DNA from: Pseudomonas huaxiensis
GTDB taxonomy: Bacteria; Pseudomonadota; Gammaproteobacteria; Pseudomonadales; Pseudomonadaceae
Assembly (NCBI RefSeq): GCF_003231275.1
Contig: NZ_QKVL01000015.1
Location: 62,001-126,000 of the forward strand
DNA length: 64,000 nucleotides
Direction: 5' to 3'
Program-made: the position numbers and the translations under genes
Shown here: piece by piece, positions 36,405 to 44,698 of the stretch
Layout of the letters: each line of letters opens with the position of its first letter
Numbering within the stretch: position 1 is the first letter of the stretch
The notes under the pieces: model-generated
What the model saw: only the letters and a program-made list of their open reading frames with translations
Database searches by the model: none
Told to the model about the DNA's origin: nothing

Positions 36405-36415
36405 AAGAACAACAA
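36405..36415 (+). promoter_or_regulatory. Hfq/Crc catabolite-activity motif
   Basis: AAGAACAACAA is an extended AAnAAnAAnAA run immediately before the GGAG ribosome site of the shikimate dehydrogenase gene, the typical position for Hfq/Crc repression of catabolic mRNAs. Confidence 0.5.
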
Positions 36416-36429
36416 CGGAGTCTTTACCG

Positions 36430-37290
36430 ATGAATCTGGCCAAACCGCCCGGCATTCTCGCCGGCCTTATCGGCGCGGGCATCCAGGCCTCGCGCACCCC
36501 CGCGCTGCACGAGCACGAAGGCGCCGCTCAGGGCTTGAATTACCTTTACCGGTTGATCGACCTGGACCAGCTCAAGCTCGACAGCACGGCCCTTGAAGAA
36601 CTGCTGACCGCCGCCCAGTACATGGGCTTCACCGGCCTGAACATCACCTTCCCGTGCAAGCAGGCGATCCTGCCGCTGCTCGATGAACTGTCCCCGGAAG
36701 CCCGCGGCATCGGCGCGGTCAATACCGTGGTGCTCAAGGACGGCCGCCGCATCGGCCACAACACCGATTGCCTGGGCTTCGCCGAAGGCTTCCGCCGCGG
36801 CCTGACGGATGTCTCGCGTCAGCGCGTGGTGCAGATGGGCGCCGGTGGCGCCGGCGCGGCAGTGGCTCACGCCCTGCTGAGCGAAGGCGTAGAACAACTG
36901 ACGGTGTTCGATGTGGAAATCGAACGCGCCCAGGCCCTTGTGGATAACCTCAACCAGCATTTCCCGGCGGCCCCGGCGAAAGTCGGCCACGACCTGGAAA
37001 GCGCCATGGCCCAGGCCTGCGGGCTGGTCAACACCACGCCGATGGGCATGGCCAAGCTGCCGGGCATGCCGGTGCCCAAGGCGCTGCTGCGCGCGGAGTT
37101 GTGGGTTGCGGAGATCGTTTATTTCCCGCTGGAAACCGAACTGCTGCGCGAAGCCCGGGCGCTGGGCTGTCGCACGCTCAATGGCGGCACCATGGCGGTG
37201 TACCAGGCGGTCAAGGCGTTCGAGCTGTTCAGCGGCGTGCAGCCCGATCCTGAGCGGATGACCGGGCACTTCCACAGCCTGGGTAACTGA
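36430..37290 (+). CDS. Catabolic quinate/shikimate dehydrogenase (AroE family)
   Basis: 286-residue AroE-fold enzyme oxidising quinate/shikimate to 3-dehydro compounds. The N-terminal substrate loop reads SRTPALHEHEG (S-x-T) rather than the SxSPxxHN of biosynthetic AroE, matching the catabolic QsuD type. NITFPCK has the catalytic Lys and NTDCLGF the catalytic Asp. The nucleotide site GAGGAGAAV is followed by VFDVEIERA; the acidic residue after beta-2, where NADP enzymes have NRTxxR, predicts NAD+. The ATG at 36430 was chosen. It feeds QuiC downstream. A chromosomal aroE is expected elsewhere. Confidence 0.87.
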   Translation: MNLAKPPGILAGLIGAGIQASRTPALHEHEGAAQGLNYLYRLIDLDQLKLDSTALEELLTAAQYMGFTGLNITFPCKQAILPLLDELSPEARGIGAVNTVVLKDGRRIGHNTDCLGFAEGFRRGLTDVSRQRVVQMGAGGAGAAVAHALLSEGVEQLTVFDVEIERAQALVDNLNQHFPAAPAKVGHDLESAMAQACGLVNTTPMGMAKLPGMPVPKALLRAELWVAEIVYFPLETELLREARALGCRTLNGGTMAVYQAVKAFELFSGVQPDPERMTGHFHSLGN

Positions 37291-37295
37291 GGATC

Positions 37296-37316
37296 ATCGC
37301 GGGCCGCGCCCGCGAT
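37296..37316. terminator. Hairpin between dehydrogenase and tetR genes
   Basis: ATCGCGGGC (37296-37304) pairs with GCCCGCGAT (37308-37316), 3-nt loop, between convergent genes. There is no clear T tract. Confidence 0.55.
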
Positions 37317-37323
37317 GAACACA

Positions 37324-37992
37324 TCAGGCCTGCAGGTAACGCAGGACCGACTCGCAGATCATTTCCTTGTGCCGGGCCTTCACGGCCTGGTCCTCGAAAT
37401 CGATCTGGAAGATTTCACCGAAGGTGTGGCGGTTCGACACCCGGTAGAAACAGAACGAACTGATCAGCAGGTGCACATCCAGTGCATCCAGCCCCTCGCG
37501 GAACAACCCTTCGCTTGCCCCCCGAAGCAGAATCTCGTTCAGCGCCTTGAGCACCGTGTTGTTCATCGAGCGAATCGCCGAAGACTGCTTCACGAACTCG
37601 CCGTGGTGCATGTTCTCGTTGCACACGATGCGCACGAAATCGACATTGCGGTCGTGGTGATCGAAGGTGAACTCAATCAGCCGGCGGATGCCCTGGCGCG
37701 GTTCCAGTTCAGCAAGATGGAGGCTGCTTTCGGTGCTGCGGATATCGCCGTAGAGCTTCTCCAGCACCTCGACGTACAACTGCTCCTTGCTGTTGAAGTA
37801 GTAATAGATCATCCGCTTCGAGGTCTGGGTGCGCTCGGCGATGGCGTCGACGCGCGCACCGGCCAGTCCCTGATGGACGAACTCGGTGATCGCCGCCTGG
37901 AGGATGTTCTCGCGGGTTTTTTCCGGATTGTTCTTGCGACCTTTGCGTGGCGCGGTTTCGGGCGCGACGTAAAGTGCTGGAGTGGTTGTCAT
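37324..37992 (-). CDS. TetR-family regulator of the quinate/shikimate genes
   Basis: 222-residue repressor: basic N-terminal tail (RKGRKNNPEKTRENIL), TetR HTH (ARVDAIAERTQTSKRMIYYYFNSKEQLY) and a helical effector domain containing NVDFVRIVCNENMHHGEF. The ATG at 37992 was taken; the longer frame to 38256 runs through the REP pair. It lies between the dehydrogenase and quiC, both of which have the AACYAACCGGT motif upstream. The ligand is unknown; shikimate, quinate or protocatechuate would fit. Confidence 0.85.
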   Translation of the reverse strand: MTTTPALYVAPETAPRKGRKNNPEKTRENILQAAITEFVHQGLAGARVDAIAERTQTSKRMIYYYFNSKEQLYVEVLEKLYGDIRSTESSLHLAELEPRQGIRRLIEFTFDHHDRNVDFVRIVCNENMHHGEFVKQSSAIRSMNNTVLKALNEILLRGASEGLFREGLDALDVHLLISSFCFYRVSNRHTFGEIFQIDFEDQAVKARHKEMICESVLRYLQA

Positions 37993-38085
37993 ACGCAGCT
38001 CATGGCCTTCGATTAACCGCGCAATTATGGGCCTCGGTTGCGTCAGAAGAAAGCCTTGCAGGTGTAGGGGATTTTGCATTGACCC

Positions 38086-38147
38086 CATCGCGAGCGAGCT
38101 CGCTCCTACAGGGGTAAAAGGCTGTAGGAGCGAGCTTGCTCGCGATG
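38086..38147. repeat. Inverted REP pair (REPIN)
   Basis: The left arm 38086-38111 and right arm 38122-38147 are 26-bp inverted copies with one mismatch and a 10-bp spacer. The core GCGAGCGAGCTCGCTCC is the family of the arms at 4991-5020. It lies between quiC (3' end) and tetR (5' end). Confidence 0.9.
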
Positions 38148-38161
38148 AGCGCTCAATCGAA

Positions 38162-40078
38162 TCAGAGCTTGGCGTGTCGCAGCCCGCCCGCCCGGGCCTT
38201 GGCCATCGCCGCCAGGCGCACCGCCACGTTCGCCGCGCCATACCCGGCATAACCATTGCGCCGCTGAATCACCTCGAAGAAGAAACGCTCCTCGAACGGT
38301 TCGGTGTAGACGTGGAACAGCTCGCCACCGTTGGCATCACGGTCATACAGCACGTTGTAATACGCCAGCTCGCTGAGGAACTCGTCGTCGAAGTCGAAAC
38401 GCGCGGCCAGGTCGTCGTAGTAGTTCAGCGGAATGTCCAGCAACGCCACGCCGGCTTCCTTGGCGCGCTTGACCGCGGAGAAGATGTCCTCGCAGTCGAA
38501 GGCGATATGGTGCACGCCCGAACCACGGTAGTTGGACAGCGCATGGGAGATCGCAGTATTGCGGTTCTCGGAGATGTTCAGCGGCAGGCGAATGGTGCTG
38601 CACTTGCTGCGCAGGGCACGGCTCTTCACCAGGCCATACGGGTCGGGCAGCACCACTTCGTCGTCGGCGGTGAAGTCCAGCAGGCTCTTGTAGAACAGCA
38701 CCCAGTTGTCCAGGCTGTCGGCCGGCAGGGCCATGGCCATGTGGTCGATGCGGGTCAGGCCGAGGCTGGTCGGCGCCGGCTGGCCGTTGAGGCTGAAGTC
38801 GGTGTCGTAGATGGTGCGGCCATCGACATCCTGGTCCACCAGGTAGATCAGGCTGCCGTCCGGCGCGCGCACTGCCGCCAGCTCACGCTCGTTCGGGCCG
38901 ACCAGGCCGCGATAAGGTTGACCGTGATAAGCCACGGCGCGGGCCAGGGCCTTGGCGCTGTCCTTGACCCGCACGGCCGTGGCGCACAGCGACGGGCCAT
39001 GGCTTTCGAAGAAGTTGTGGGCGAAAGAATAGGGCTCGGCGTTGAGGATCAGGTTGATATCGCCCTGGCGCAGCAAGCTGACGTTCTTCGAACGGTGCTG
39101 GCCAACGCGGGCGAAGCCCAGTCGCTCCAGCCAGTTGCCGAGCTTGGCGCCCAGCGCGTCGTCCACGGCGAATTCAAGGAATTCGATGCCGTCGTAAGCG
39201 CCGACCGGCGGCGTGCTGAACAGCAGGTCCGGCTCGACGGCCACTTCGGGCGCGATCTGGGCCAGACGCTCGCGGGTCTTCTCTTCCAGGTACAGCAGCG
39301 AGCGCAGGCCGTCGGCGGCGTTGGCCCGTGGCGGCGCGGCGCGGAAGCCATCGTTGAAGATTTCCAGCGACAGCGGGCCGCGATAACCGGTCTGCAGGAT
39401 CGGTGCGAGGAACGCCGGCAGGTCGAATTCGCCCTGGCCGGGGAAGCAGCGGAAATGCCGACTCCACTCCAGCACGTCCATCGCCAGAATCGGCGCGTCG
39501 GCCATCTGCACGAAGAAGATCTTGTCGCCCGGAATCCTGGCGATGCCGCTCGGGTCGCCTTTGATCGAGTAGGTGTGGAAACTGTCGAGAATCATGCCCA
39601 GGCTGCGATGATCGGCCTCACGCACGATGTCCCAGACCTGTTCCCACTGGTTGACATGACGCCCCCAGGCCAGGGCTTCGTAACCGATGCGCAAATCACG
39701 GGCGCCGGCACGTTCGGCCAACAGGCGCAGGTCGTCCACCAGAATCTGCCGCTCGCCCAGAGCGTCGGCGGCGACGTTGCTGCAGACCAGCACCAGGTCA
39801 GTGCCCAGTTCCTGCATCAGGTCGAACTTGCGCTCGGCGCGGTCAAGGTTGCGCGACAGACGGTCGCGACGGCAGCCTTCGAAGTCGCGGAACGGCTGGA
39901 ACAGGGTGATCGCCAGACCCAGATCAGCGCAGCGCTGGCGGATTTCCCGGGGGCTGCCGTCGTAGTACAGAAGGTCGTTTTCGAAAATCTCCACGCCGTC
40001 GAACCCGGCGGCGGCAATGGCTTCGAGCTTTTCTGGCAAAGTGCCGCTCAAGGACACGGTGGCAATCGAACGCTGCAT
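38162..40078 (-). CDS. quiC: 3-dehydroshikimate dehydratase fused to HPPD-like VOC domain (QuiC1 type)
   Basis: 638-residue fusion. The N-terminal TIM barrel (~1-280) turns 3-dehydroshikimate into protocatechuate; Glu134, Asp165, Gln191 and Glu239 fall exactly at the metal/catalytic positions described for P. putida QuiC1. The C-terminal half (~290-620) is a vicinal-oxygen-chelate module like 4-hydroxyphenylpyruvate dioxygenase, with RIDHMA, GVHHIAF and FFFEVIQR supplying the His-His-Glu metal triad; its function is not established. Divergent from the MFS gene, with the AACYAACCGGT motif between. The product feeds pcaHG at 47.2 kb. Confidence 0.92.
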   Translation of the reverse strand: MQRSIATVSLSGTLPEKLEAIAAAGFDGVEIFENDLLYYDGSPREIRQRCADLGLAITLFQPFRDFEGCRRDRLSRNLDRAERKFDLMQELGTDLVLVCSNVAADALGERQILVDDLRLLAERAGARDLRIGYEALAWGRHVNQWEQVWDIVREADHRSLGMILDSFHTYSIKGDPSGIARIPGDKIFFVQMADAPILAMDVLEWSRHFRCFPGQGEFDLPAFLAPILQTGYRGPLSLEIFNDGFRAAPPRANAADGLRSLLYLEEKTRERLAQIAPEVAVEPDLLFSTPPVGAYDGIEFLEFAVDDALGAKLGNWLERLGFARVGQHRSKNVSLLRQGDINLILNAEPYSFAHNFFESHGPSLCATAVRVKDSAKALARAVAYHGQPYRGLVGPNERELAAVRAPDGSLIYLVDQDVDGRTIYDTDFSLNGQPAPTSLGLTRIDHMAMALPADSLDNWVLFYKSLLDFTADDEVVLPDPYGLVKSRALRSKCSTIRLPLNISENRNTAISHALSNYRGSGVHHIAFDCEDIFSAVKRAKEAGVALLDIPLNYYDDLAARFDFDDEFLSELAYYNVLYDRDANGGELFHVYTEPFEERFFFEVIQRRNGYAGYGAANVAVRLAAMAKARAGGLRHAKL

Positions 40079-40154
40079 CTTCAGTCTCCAACGGGCAGGC
40101 AGTGCCCCAACTGTGACGAATTATTGGCCGGCGCGGAAAACACCTCAACCAAAA

Positions 40155-40173
40155 GGTACGAACCGGTTAGTTT
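40155..40173. promoter_or_regulatory. Candidate TetR operator between quiC and MFS gene
   Basis: GGTACGAACCGGTTAGTTT contains AACTAACCGGT (reverse strand) and the palindrome AACCGGTT. It matches the site at 36355-36370. It lies 77-95 bp upstream of quiC; the rest of the 289-bp quiC-MFS gap (40079-40367) shows no gene. Confidence 0.5.
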
Positions 40174-40367
40174 TGTGTGCGATTATCGCCCGAAATGCGC
40201 TGTGACGAATTGACCCTTTTTTGAGCAGTGCGCACCATTTCCATCCATGAAGCGGGTACTCATCGGCCACCTGACCGGGACGATCCTGCCAAGTAAATCA
40301 ACATGCACTACGTTTTCTTGCGTCACCCAGGCTCGACCCATAAACATAAAAATACGGGTAACCCACG

Positions 40368-41708
40368 ATGATACAAAGCTCCAGCAATCCCATTGCCCAG
40401 CCTCTGGGCAACACCCCGCACGCAGGAATGGGCGACAAGATCCGCGGCGCCATGGCCGTCGGCAAGACCCGCTGGGTCATGCTTGCCCTGGTGTTCTTCG
40501 CCACCACCCTGAACTACATCGACCGCGCCGCCCTCGGCGTCATGCAGCCCATCCTGGCCAAGGAAATGAGCTGGACGGCGATGGACTACGCCAACATCAA
40601 CTTCTGGTTCCAGGTCGGCTACGCCATCGGCTTCGTGCTGCAGGGCCGGTTGATCGACAAGGTCGGCGTGAAGAAGGTGTTCTTCTGCGCCGTACTGCTC
40701 TGGAGCCTGGCTACCGGCGCCCACGGCCTGGCCACCTCGGCGGTCGGCTTCATGGTCTGCCGGTTCATTCTCGGCCTGACTGAAGCGGCCAACTACCCGG
40801 CCTGCGTCAAGACCACCCGCCTGTGGTTCCCGGCCGGTGAACGCGCCGTCGCCACCGGTATCTTCAACGCCGGCACCAACGTTGGCGCCATGTTCACGCC
40901 GATGCTGCTGCCGCTGATCCTCACCGTGTGGGGCTGGCAGGCCGCGTTCATGGCCATGGGCGCACTGGGTCTGGTCTGGGTCACGTTCTGGGGCCTGAAG
41001 TACTTCAACCCTGAAGAACACCCGACCGTGAGCAAAGCCGAGCTGGCTTACGTCCAAGGCGAAGCCGAACCTGAGCAGAAAGGCGTACCGTTCTCGCGCA
41101 TCCTGCGTATGCGTGGCACCTGGGCCTTCGCCCTGGCCTACTCGATCACCGCGCCGGTGTTCTGGTTCTACCTGTACTGGCTGCCACCGTTCCTGAACCA
41201 GCAATACAGCCTGGGCATCAGCGTTACCCAAATGGGTATCCCGCTGATCGTGATCTACCTCAGTGCCGACTTCGGCAGCGTCGGCGGCGGCATCCTCTCC
41301 TCGTTCCTCATCGGACGCGGCGTGGCACCAGTCAAAGCGCGCCTGATGTCGATGGCCCTGTTCGCTGCCACCATCATCGGCGTGATCTTCGCCGCTGGCG
41401 CCAGCAGCCTGTGGGTCGCGGTACTGGCCATCTCCCTGGCAATCGCCGCGCACCAGGCCTGGACCGCCAACATCTGGAGCCTGGTGATGGACTACACGCC
41501 CAAGCACATGATGAGCACAGTGTTCGGCTTCGGCGGCATGTGCGCAGCCATCGGCGGCATGTTCATGACCCAGATCGTCGGCTACGTGCTGACCGTCACC
41601 AACAACAACTACAGCATCCTGTTCACCATGATCCCGGCGATGTACTTCATTGCCCTGACCTGGATGTACTTCATGGCACCGCGCAAAGTGCCTAAAGTCG
41701 ACGTCTGA
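40368..41708 (+). CDS. MFS transporter of the anion:cation symporter type, probably for shikimate/quinate-type acids
   Basis: 446-residue, 12-TM major facilitator. TLNYIDRAALGVMQP in TM1 and GLTEAANYPACVKTTRLWFP match the ACS family of organic-acid/proton symporters; motif A is RLIDKVGVKKV. It is divergent from quiC and shares its candidate operator, so uptake of quinate, shikimate, dehydroshikimate or protocatechuate is the most likely role. This is inference from context. The ribosome site is weak. Confidence 0.85.
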   Translation: MIQSSSNPIAQPLGNTPHAGMGDKIRGAMAVGKTRWVMLALVFFATTLNYIDRAALGVMQPILAKEMSWTAMDYANINFWFQVGYAIGFVLQGRLIDKVGVKKVFFCAVLLWSLATGAHGLATSAVGFMVCRFILGLTEAANYPACVKTTRLWFPAGERAVATGIFNAGTNVGAMFTPMLLPLILTVWGWQAAFMAMGALGLVWVTFWGLKYFNPEEHPTVSKAELAYVQGEAEPEQKGVPFSRILRMRGTWAFALAYSITAPVFWFYLYWLPPFLNQQYSLGISVTQMGIPLIVIYLSADFGSVGGGILSSFLIGRGVAPVKARLMSMALFAATIIGVIFAAGASSLWVAVLAISLAIAAHQAWTANIWSLVMDYTPKHMMSTVFGFGGMCAAIGGMFMTQIVGYVLTVTNNNYSILFTMIPAMYFIALTWMYFMAPRKVPKVDV

Positions 41709-41724
41709 TCCAACCGCTACATGA

Positions 41725-41769
41725 CGCGGGGCCTGCCCTCTCCGGCAACGGAGCGGGGCCGGCCCCGCG
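41725..41769. terminator. GC-rich stem-loop between convergent genes
   Basis: CGCGGGGCC (41725-41733) can pair with GGCCCCGCG (41761-41769), and GCGGGGCCGGCCCCGC (41753-41768) is itself a perfect palindrome. There is no T run. Confidence 0.5.
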
Positions 41770-41775
41770 GTCGTT

Positions 41776-42636
41776 TCAGCGCCGCCGCTGCAACCAGGCC
41801 GCCGCCAGACCGCTCAAGCAGACCACCGCGATACCGGTCATGCCCCACAGGTCCGGTCGCTGGCCGAACAGCACGATGCCCATCAACCCGGCAAACACGA
41901 TCTGACAATAGCTGAACGGCGCCAGCATCGCCGGTGGTGCGTGGCGGAACGCCTGGGTCAGGAACAGGTGGGCGAGCATGCCGAAGGTGCCCAGAGCCAG
42001 AGTCATAAGGCCGTGGGTGAGGCTCGGAACGGTCCAGAAGAACGGTACCAGCAGGCTCATCACCAGAGTGTTGAACACACCGGTGAAGAAATTGCTGACG
42101 GTCGGGCTGTCGACGTCGCTGAGCTTGCGGGTGAGGATCTGATAGAAGCAGAAACAGGTCGCCGAACCGAGCGGCAGCAACACCGCCGGGGTAAACAGCG
42201 CACCACCGGGGTGCACGATCACCAGCACGCCGATGAAACTCGCCAGCACCGCCAGCCATTGCCCGCGTGTCACCCGCTCCTTGAGCAGCGGCATCGACAG
42301 CGCCGTGACCATCAGTGGCGCAAGGAAGTTGACCGCCGTCGCCTCGGCCAGCGGCAGGTACTGCAACGCCTTGGTGAACAGCAAACTGCAACCGAGCAGG
42401 CACAACGCCCGCGCCGCCTGCAGACCCGGCCGACGCGTGCGCAAGCCGCGCAAACCGGCCCGCGGCAGGAAAATCCCGAGCATCAACAAGGTGTGTACGA
42501 GGTAGCGCGCCCAGACCACCCAGACAATCGGGTAGAACCCCGAAAGGTACTTGGACATGGCGTCATGGCTGGAAAACAGAAAGGTCGCGACGACGACCAG
42601 GAGGATGCCTTTGAACGGCTGGCTGAGAGGGGGCAT
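41776..42636 (-). CDS. EamA/DMT-family transporter
   Basis: 286-residue membrane protein with ten predicted helices in two EamA repeats (VVVATFLFSSHDAMSKYL start; LPLAEATAVNFLAPL end of repeat 1; APFSYCQIVFAGLMG in repeat 2). The family covers metabolite exporters and importers, and the substrate cannot be read. ATG 42636 (MPPLSQPFKG) was chosen. It lies 88 bp downstream of the TIM-barrel gene on the same strand and is probably co-transcribed, hence under the same IclR-type operator. Confidence 0.82.
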   Translation of the reverse strand: MPPLSQPFKGILLVVVATFLFSSHDAMSKYLSGFYPIVWVVWARYLVHTLLMLGIFLPRAGLRGLRTRRPGLQAARALCLLGCSLLFTKALQYLPLAEATAVNFLAPLMVTALSMPLLKERVTRGQWLAVLASFIGVLVIVHPGGALFTPAVLLPLGSATCFCFYQILTRKLSDVDSPTVSNFFTGVFNTLVMSLLVPFFWTVPSLTHGLMTLALGTFGMLAHLFLTQAFRHAPPAMLAPFSYCQIVFAGLMGIVLFGQRPDLWGMTGIAVVCLSGLAAAWLQRRR

Positions 42637-42724
42637 GGACGGGCTCGGGTCGATGATTTCGCGAAGGGCTCGGCCGAGCAAGGGTCAGGCCAGGCGGCGC
42701 CCGACCTCACCGATGCGCGGGTGA

Positions 42725-43543
42725 CTACAGCACCTGACTGAGAACCTGGCGCGTCTTGTCCAGCGCCCACTGCGCGCGCTCCAGCGCCGAGACGCCCTGC
42801 TCCAGCAACTGCCGGGTGGGGATTTCCAGGCTCAGCGGAATGTCGGGGGAAACGCTGGTCAGCAGCCCGCGCAAGTCGCAATCGCCATCACCGGGGAAGC
42901 GCCGCTCGTTACGCGCCTGGCGCAGGATCTCGGCCATATCGTCCGGCCGCGGCCCGGCCACGTCGCACAGTTGCAGGTAGCGCATGCGCGAGGCCGGCAC
43001 CTGACGCAGGTCTTCCAGGCGCGAGGCGGAACGGTCGAAATGGAAGGCGTCGACCAACACGCAGCCGTTTTCACGCCCGGCGTTCTCGACGATGCGCAGC
43101 GCCTCGGTGAGGTTCTTCGCGTCGGTCCAGGGCATGAATTCCAGGTGCGGGTAGATGCCGTATTTCGCGGCCAGGTCGCAGAGGGCGGCGAAGTTATCGG
43201 TCATCCGCGCCGGGTCCGGATCATTGCCGGCCACCAGCAGTTCGGTGGCGCCGAATTCGGCTCCGACCGCCAGCAGCGCATCGAAATCAGCGACGCGGGT
43301 TTCCGGCTTGAGGCGGAGGATTTCCACGTCCATCACCTTGATCCCGGTGTCGCGCAGGCGCTCGGCGGTCTGCCGGCGCAAATCGGCATCGCGGACCAGC
43401 GGGAAATGATGTTCTTCCGGCGTGGCCGGCTCCAGGCGCAGGCCGACATGGCTGTAGCCGGCGCGGGCGGCGACCTCGACCATTTGCGGTGGCGACAGTT
43501 CGAGGACAGTCAGGGCGGCCAGGGACAGGACTCGTTGGCTCAT
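42725..43543 (-). CDS. Sugar-phosphate isomerase/epimerase-like TIM-barrel protein
   Basis: 272-residue AP-endonuclease-2-like TIM barrel. Candidate metal ligands are Glu in PHLEFMPW, Asp/His in VLVDAFHFDRS, Gln in YLQLCDVAG and Glu in PLSLEIPT, the same E-D/H-Q-E order as the dehydratase half of QuiC. It could be a second dehydroshikimate-type dehydratase, an isomerase or an epimerase. It leads a probable operon with the EamA gene. Upstream are a CA motif and an IclR-type dyad, so it is likely a catabolic gene of the IclR regulon. Confidence 0.82.
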   Translation of the reverse strand: MSQRVLSLAALTVLELSPPQMVEVAARAGYSHVGLRLEPATPEEHHFPLVRDADLRRQTAERLRDTGIKVMDVEILRLKPETRVADFDALLAVGAEFGATELLVAGNDPDPARMTDNFAALCDLAAKYGIYPHLEFMPWTDAKNLTEALRIVENAGRENGCVLVDAFHFDRSASRLEDLRQVPASRMRYLQLCDVAGPRPDDMAEILRQARNERRFPGDGDCDLRGLLTSVSPDIPLSLEIPTRQLLEQGVSALERAQWALDKTRQVLSQVL

Positions 43544-43562
43544 TGGCGGGCATCTCTTGGGG

Positions 43563-43570
43563 TTGTTGTT
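43563..43570 (-). promoter_or_regulatory. Hfq/Crc catabolite-activity motif before the TIM-barrel gene
   Basis: On the minus strand AACAACAA matches AAnAAnAA, 20-27 bases before the ATG at 43543. Confidence 0.4.
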
Positions 43571-43585
43571 CTGGATGCGAATATT

Positions 43586-43600
43586 TAGAACTTGGTTCCA
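43586..43600. promoter_or_regulatory. IclR-type operator candidate before the TIM-barrel/EamA operon
   Basis: Minus-strand TGGAACCAAGTTCTA agrees at 12 of 15 positions with TGGAATCATGTTCCA at 44648-44662. Both keep the TGGAA-N5-TTCnA spacing of the known E. coli IclR consensus. Confidence 0.55.
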
Positions 43601-43637
43601 GTTTCAATGCAAGCAGAAAAAAGCCCATGAGCTAACA

Positions 43638-43739
43638 GGTCTTTCGGGCCTAATCGCTGGCAAGCCAGCTCCCACAGGGTTTTGTGGTGTGCACCGTCAC
43701 TGTGGGAGCTGGCTTGCCAGCGATTAGGCCCGAAAGACC
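43638..43739. repeat. Perfect 40-bp inverted REP pair
   Basis: The arms 43638-43677 and 43700-43739 are exact inverted copies with a 22-bp spacer. The core is CTGTGGGAGCTGGCTTGCCAGCG. It lies between the iclR 3' end and the TIM-barrel promoter and would also make a strong RNA hairpin. Confidence 0.92.
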
Positions 43740-43748
43740 AAAGCAGAA

Positions 43749-44531
43749 TCAGACAAACAACTCAGACGCCGGACTCGCCGCCGACAACTCCCGCGTCGTC
43801 GCCAGCAACGCCGCCGACAGCTCATGCATCCGCGCCTCGGTCATCCGCGCTGTCGGCCCGGCAATGCTCACCACGCCCACCGCATGCCCGTCGCGCGGAT
43901 CCGCCACCACCGCCGCCAGCGCCGACATGCCCACCGCAGAACTCTCCACCACCCAGGCGTAGCCATGCTCACGCGCCACGCGCAGGCGCTCCAGCAGTTC
44001 GGCATTGGACTTCGGCGCGCCCGGCCCGAAATCCTCGCGCGGCCCCACGCCCTGGCGCTCCACCAGCAATAGCGCCTGGGCATCGCTGAGGCTGGCCAGC
44101 CACGCATGCCCCGACGCGCTGTAGAACAACGGCGCATCACGGCCCATGTCCGGGTCGTAGCGCAGCCCGGAGCGAGCGCCCTGGGACTTGGCGATCCAGG
44201 TCTGCCGCTCGCCGTCGATCACGCCCAGGCGCACCAGTTCGCCGCTCTGTCGCGCCAGTTCATCGAGGATCGGCTGGACGATGTCCGCGCCGCTGTTGGC
44301 CAGGTAGCGGAAGCCCTGGGCCACCAGCCGGGTGCTCAGCAGGTAGCGGCTGTTCTCCGGGTTCTGCCGCACGTAACCCAGGCGGATCAGTTCGGCGAGC
44401 ATGCGGTGGGTCGCGCTTTTCGGAATGTCCAGTTGCTCGGCCAGGGCCTGCATCGGCAAACCGCGAGGTTCGCGGGTAAGGCTTTCGATAAGGCTGAGCG
44501 CGCGTTCGATCTGACTGCCGGCCATGGTCAT
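43749..44531 (-). CDS. IclR-family transcriptional regulator
   Basis: 260-residue regulator: winged-helix HTH (GLPMQALAEQLDIPKSATHRMLAELIRLGYV) and a C-terminal effector domain with GMSALAAVVAD and GVVSIAGPTARM. It is divergent from the flavoprotein gene across a 167-bp region holding a 15-bp TGGAA/TTCCA dyad. IclR members commonly control aromatic catabolism (PcaR, PobR type). The effector is unknown. ATG 44531 or 44525 can serve as start. Confidence 0.9.
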   Translation of the reverse strand: MTMAGSQIERALSLIESLTREPRGLPMQALAEQLDIPKSATHRMLAELIRLGYVRQNPENSRYLLSTRLVAQGFRYLANSGADIVQPILDELARQSGELVRLGVIDGERQTWIAKSQGARSGLRYDPDMGRDAPLFYSASGHAWLASLSDAQALLLVERQGVGPREDFGPGAPKSNAELLERLRVAREHGYAWVVESSAVGMSALAAVVADPRDGHAVGVVSIAGPTARMTEARMHELSAALLATTRELSAASPASELFV

Positions 44532-44647
44532 GGTCCCTGAAAATGTTGCCGAATTCTAAAGAGCGCCGGACAAAGCGCAAACCACTGTTCGATCTTCGCC
44601 CAACTTCGCGACACAACGCTTGGCAGCGCCGAGGCGATCAGTGAATA

Positions 44648-44662
44648 TGGAATCATGTTCCA
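44648..44662. promoter_or_regulatory. IclR-type operator candidate before the flavoprotein gene
   Basis: TGGAATCATGTTCCA is a 15-bp dyad whose outer halves equal those of the E. coli IclR consensus TGGAAATNATTTCCA. A related copy lies at 43586-43600. Confidence 0.6.
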
Positions 44663-44672
44663 AAAATAACAA
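44662..44672 (+). promoter_or_regulatory. Hfq/Crc catabolite-activity motif before the flavoprotein gene
   Basis: AAAAATAACAA contains two overlapping AAnAAnAA matches, 27-37 bases before the ATG at 44699. Confidence 0.4.
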
Positions 44673-44698
44673 TCCAGCCTTTTCTCCGAGGACGCTCC

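Noticed and set aside
38086..38147. Possible CRISPR-like repeat
   Set aside because: Only two inverted copies, no regularly spaced direct repeats; it is a REP pair. No CRISPR array was seen anywhere in the window.
37982..40213. 743-codon open frame opposite quiC
   Set aside because: Antisense to a protein with all catalytic residues in place.
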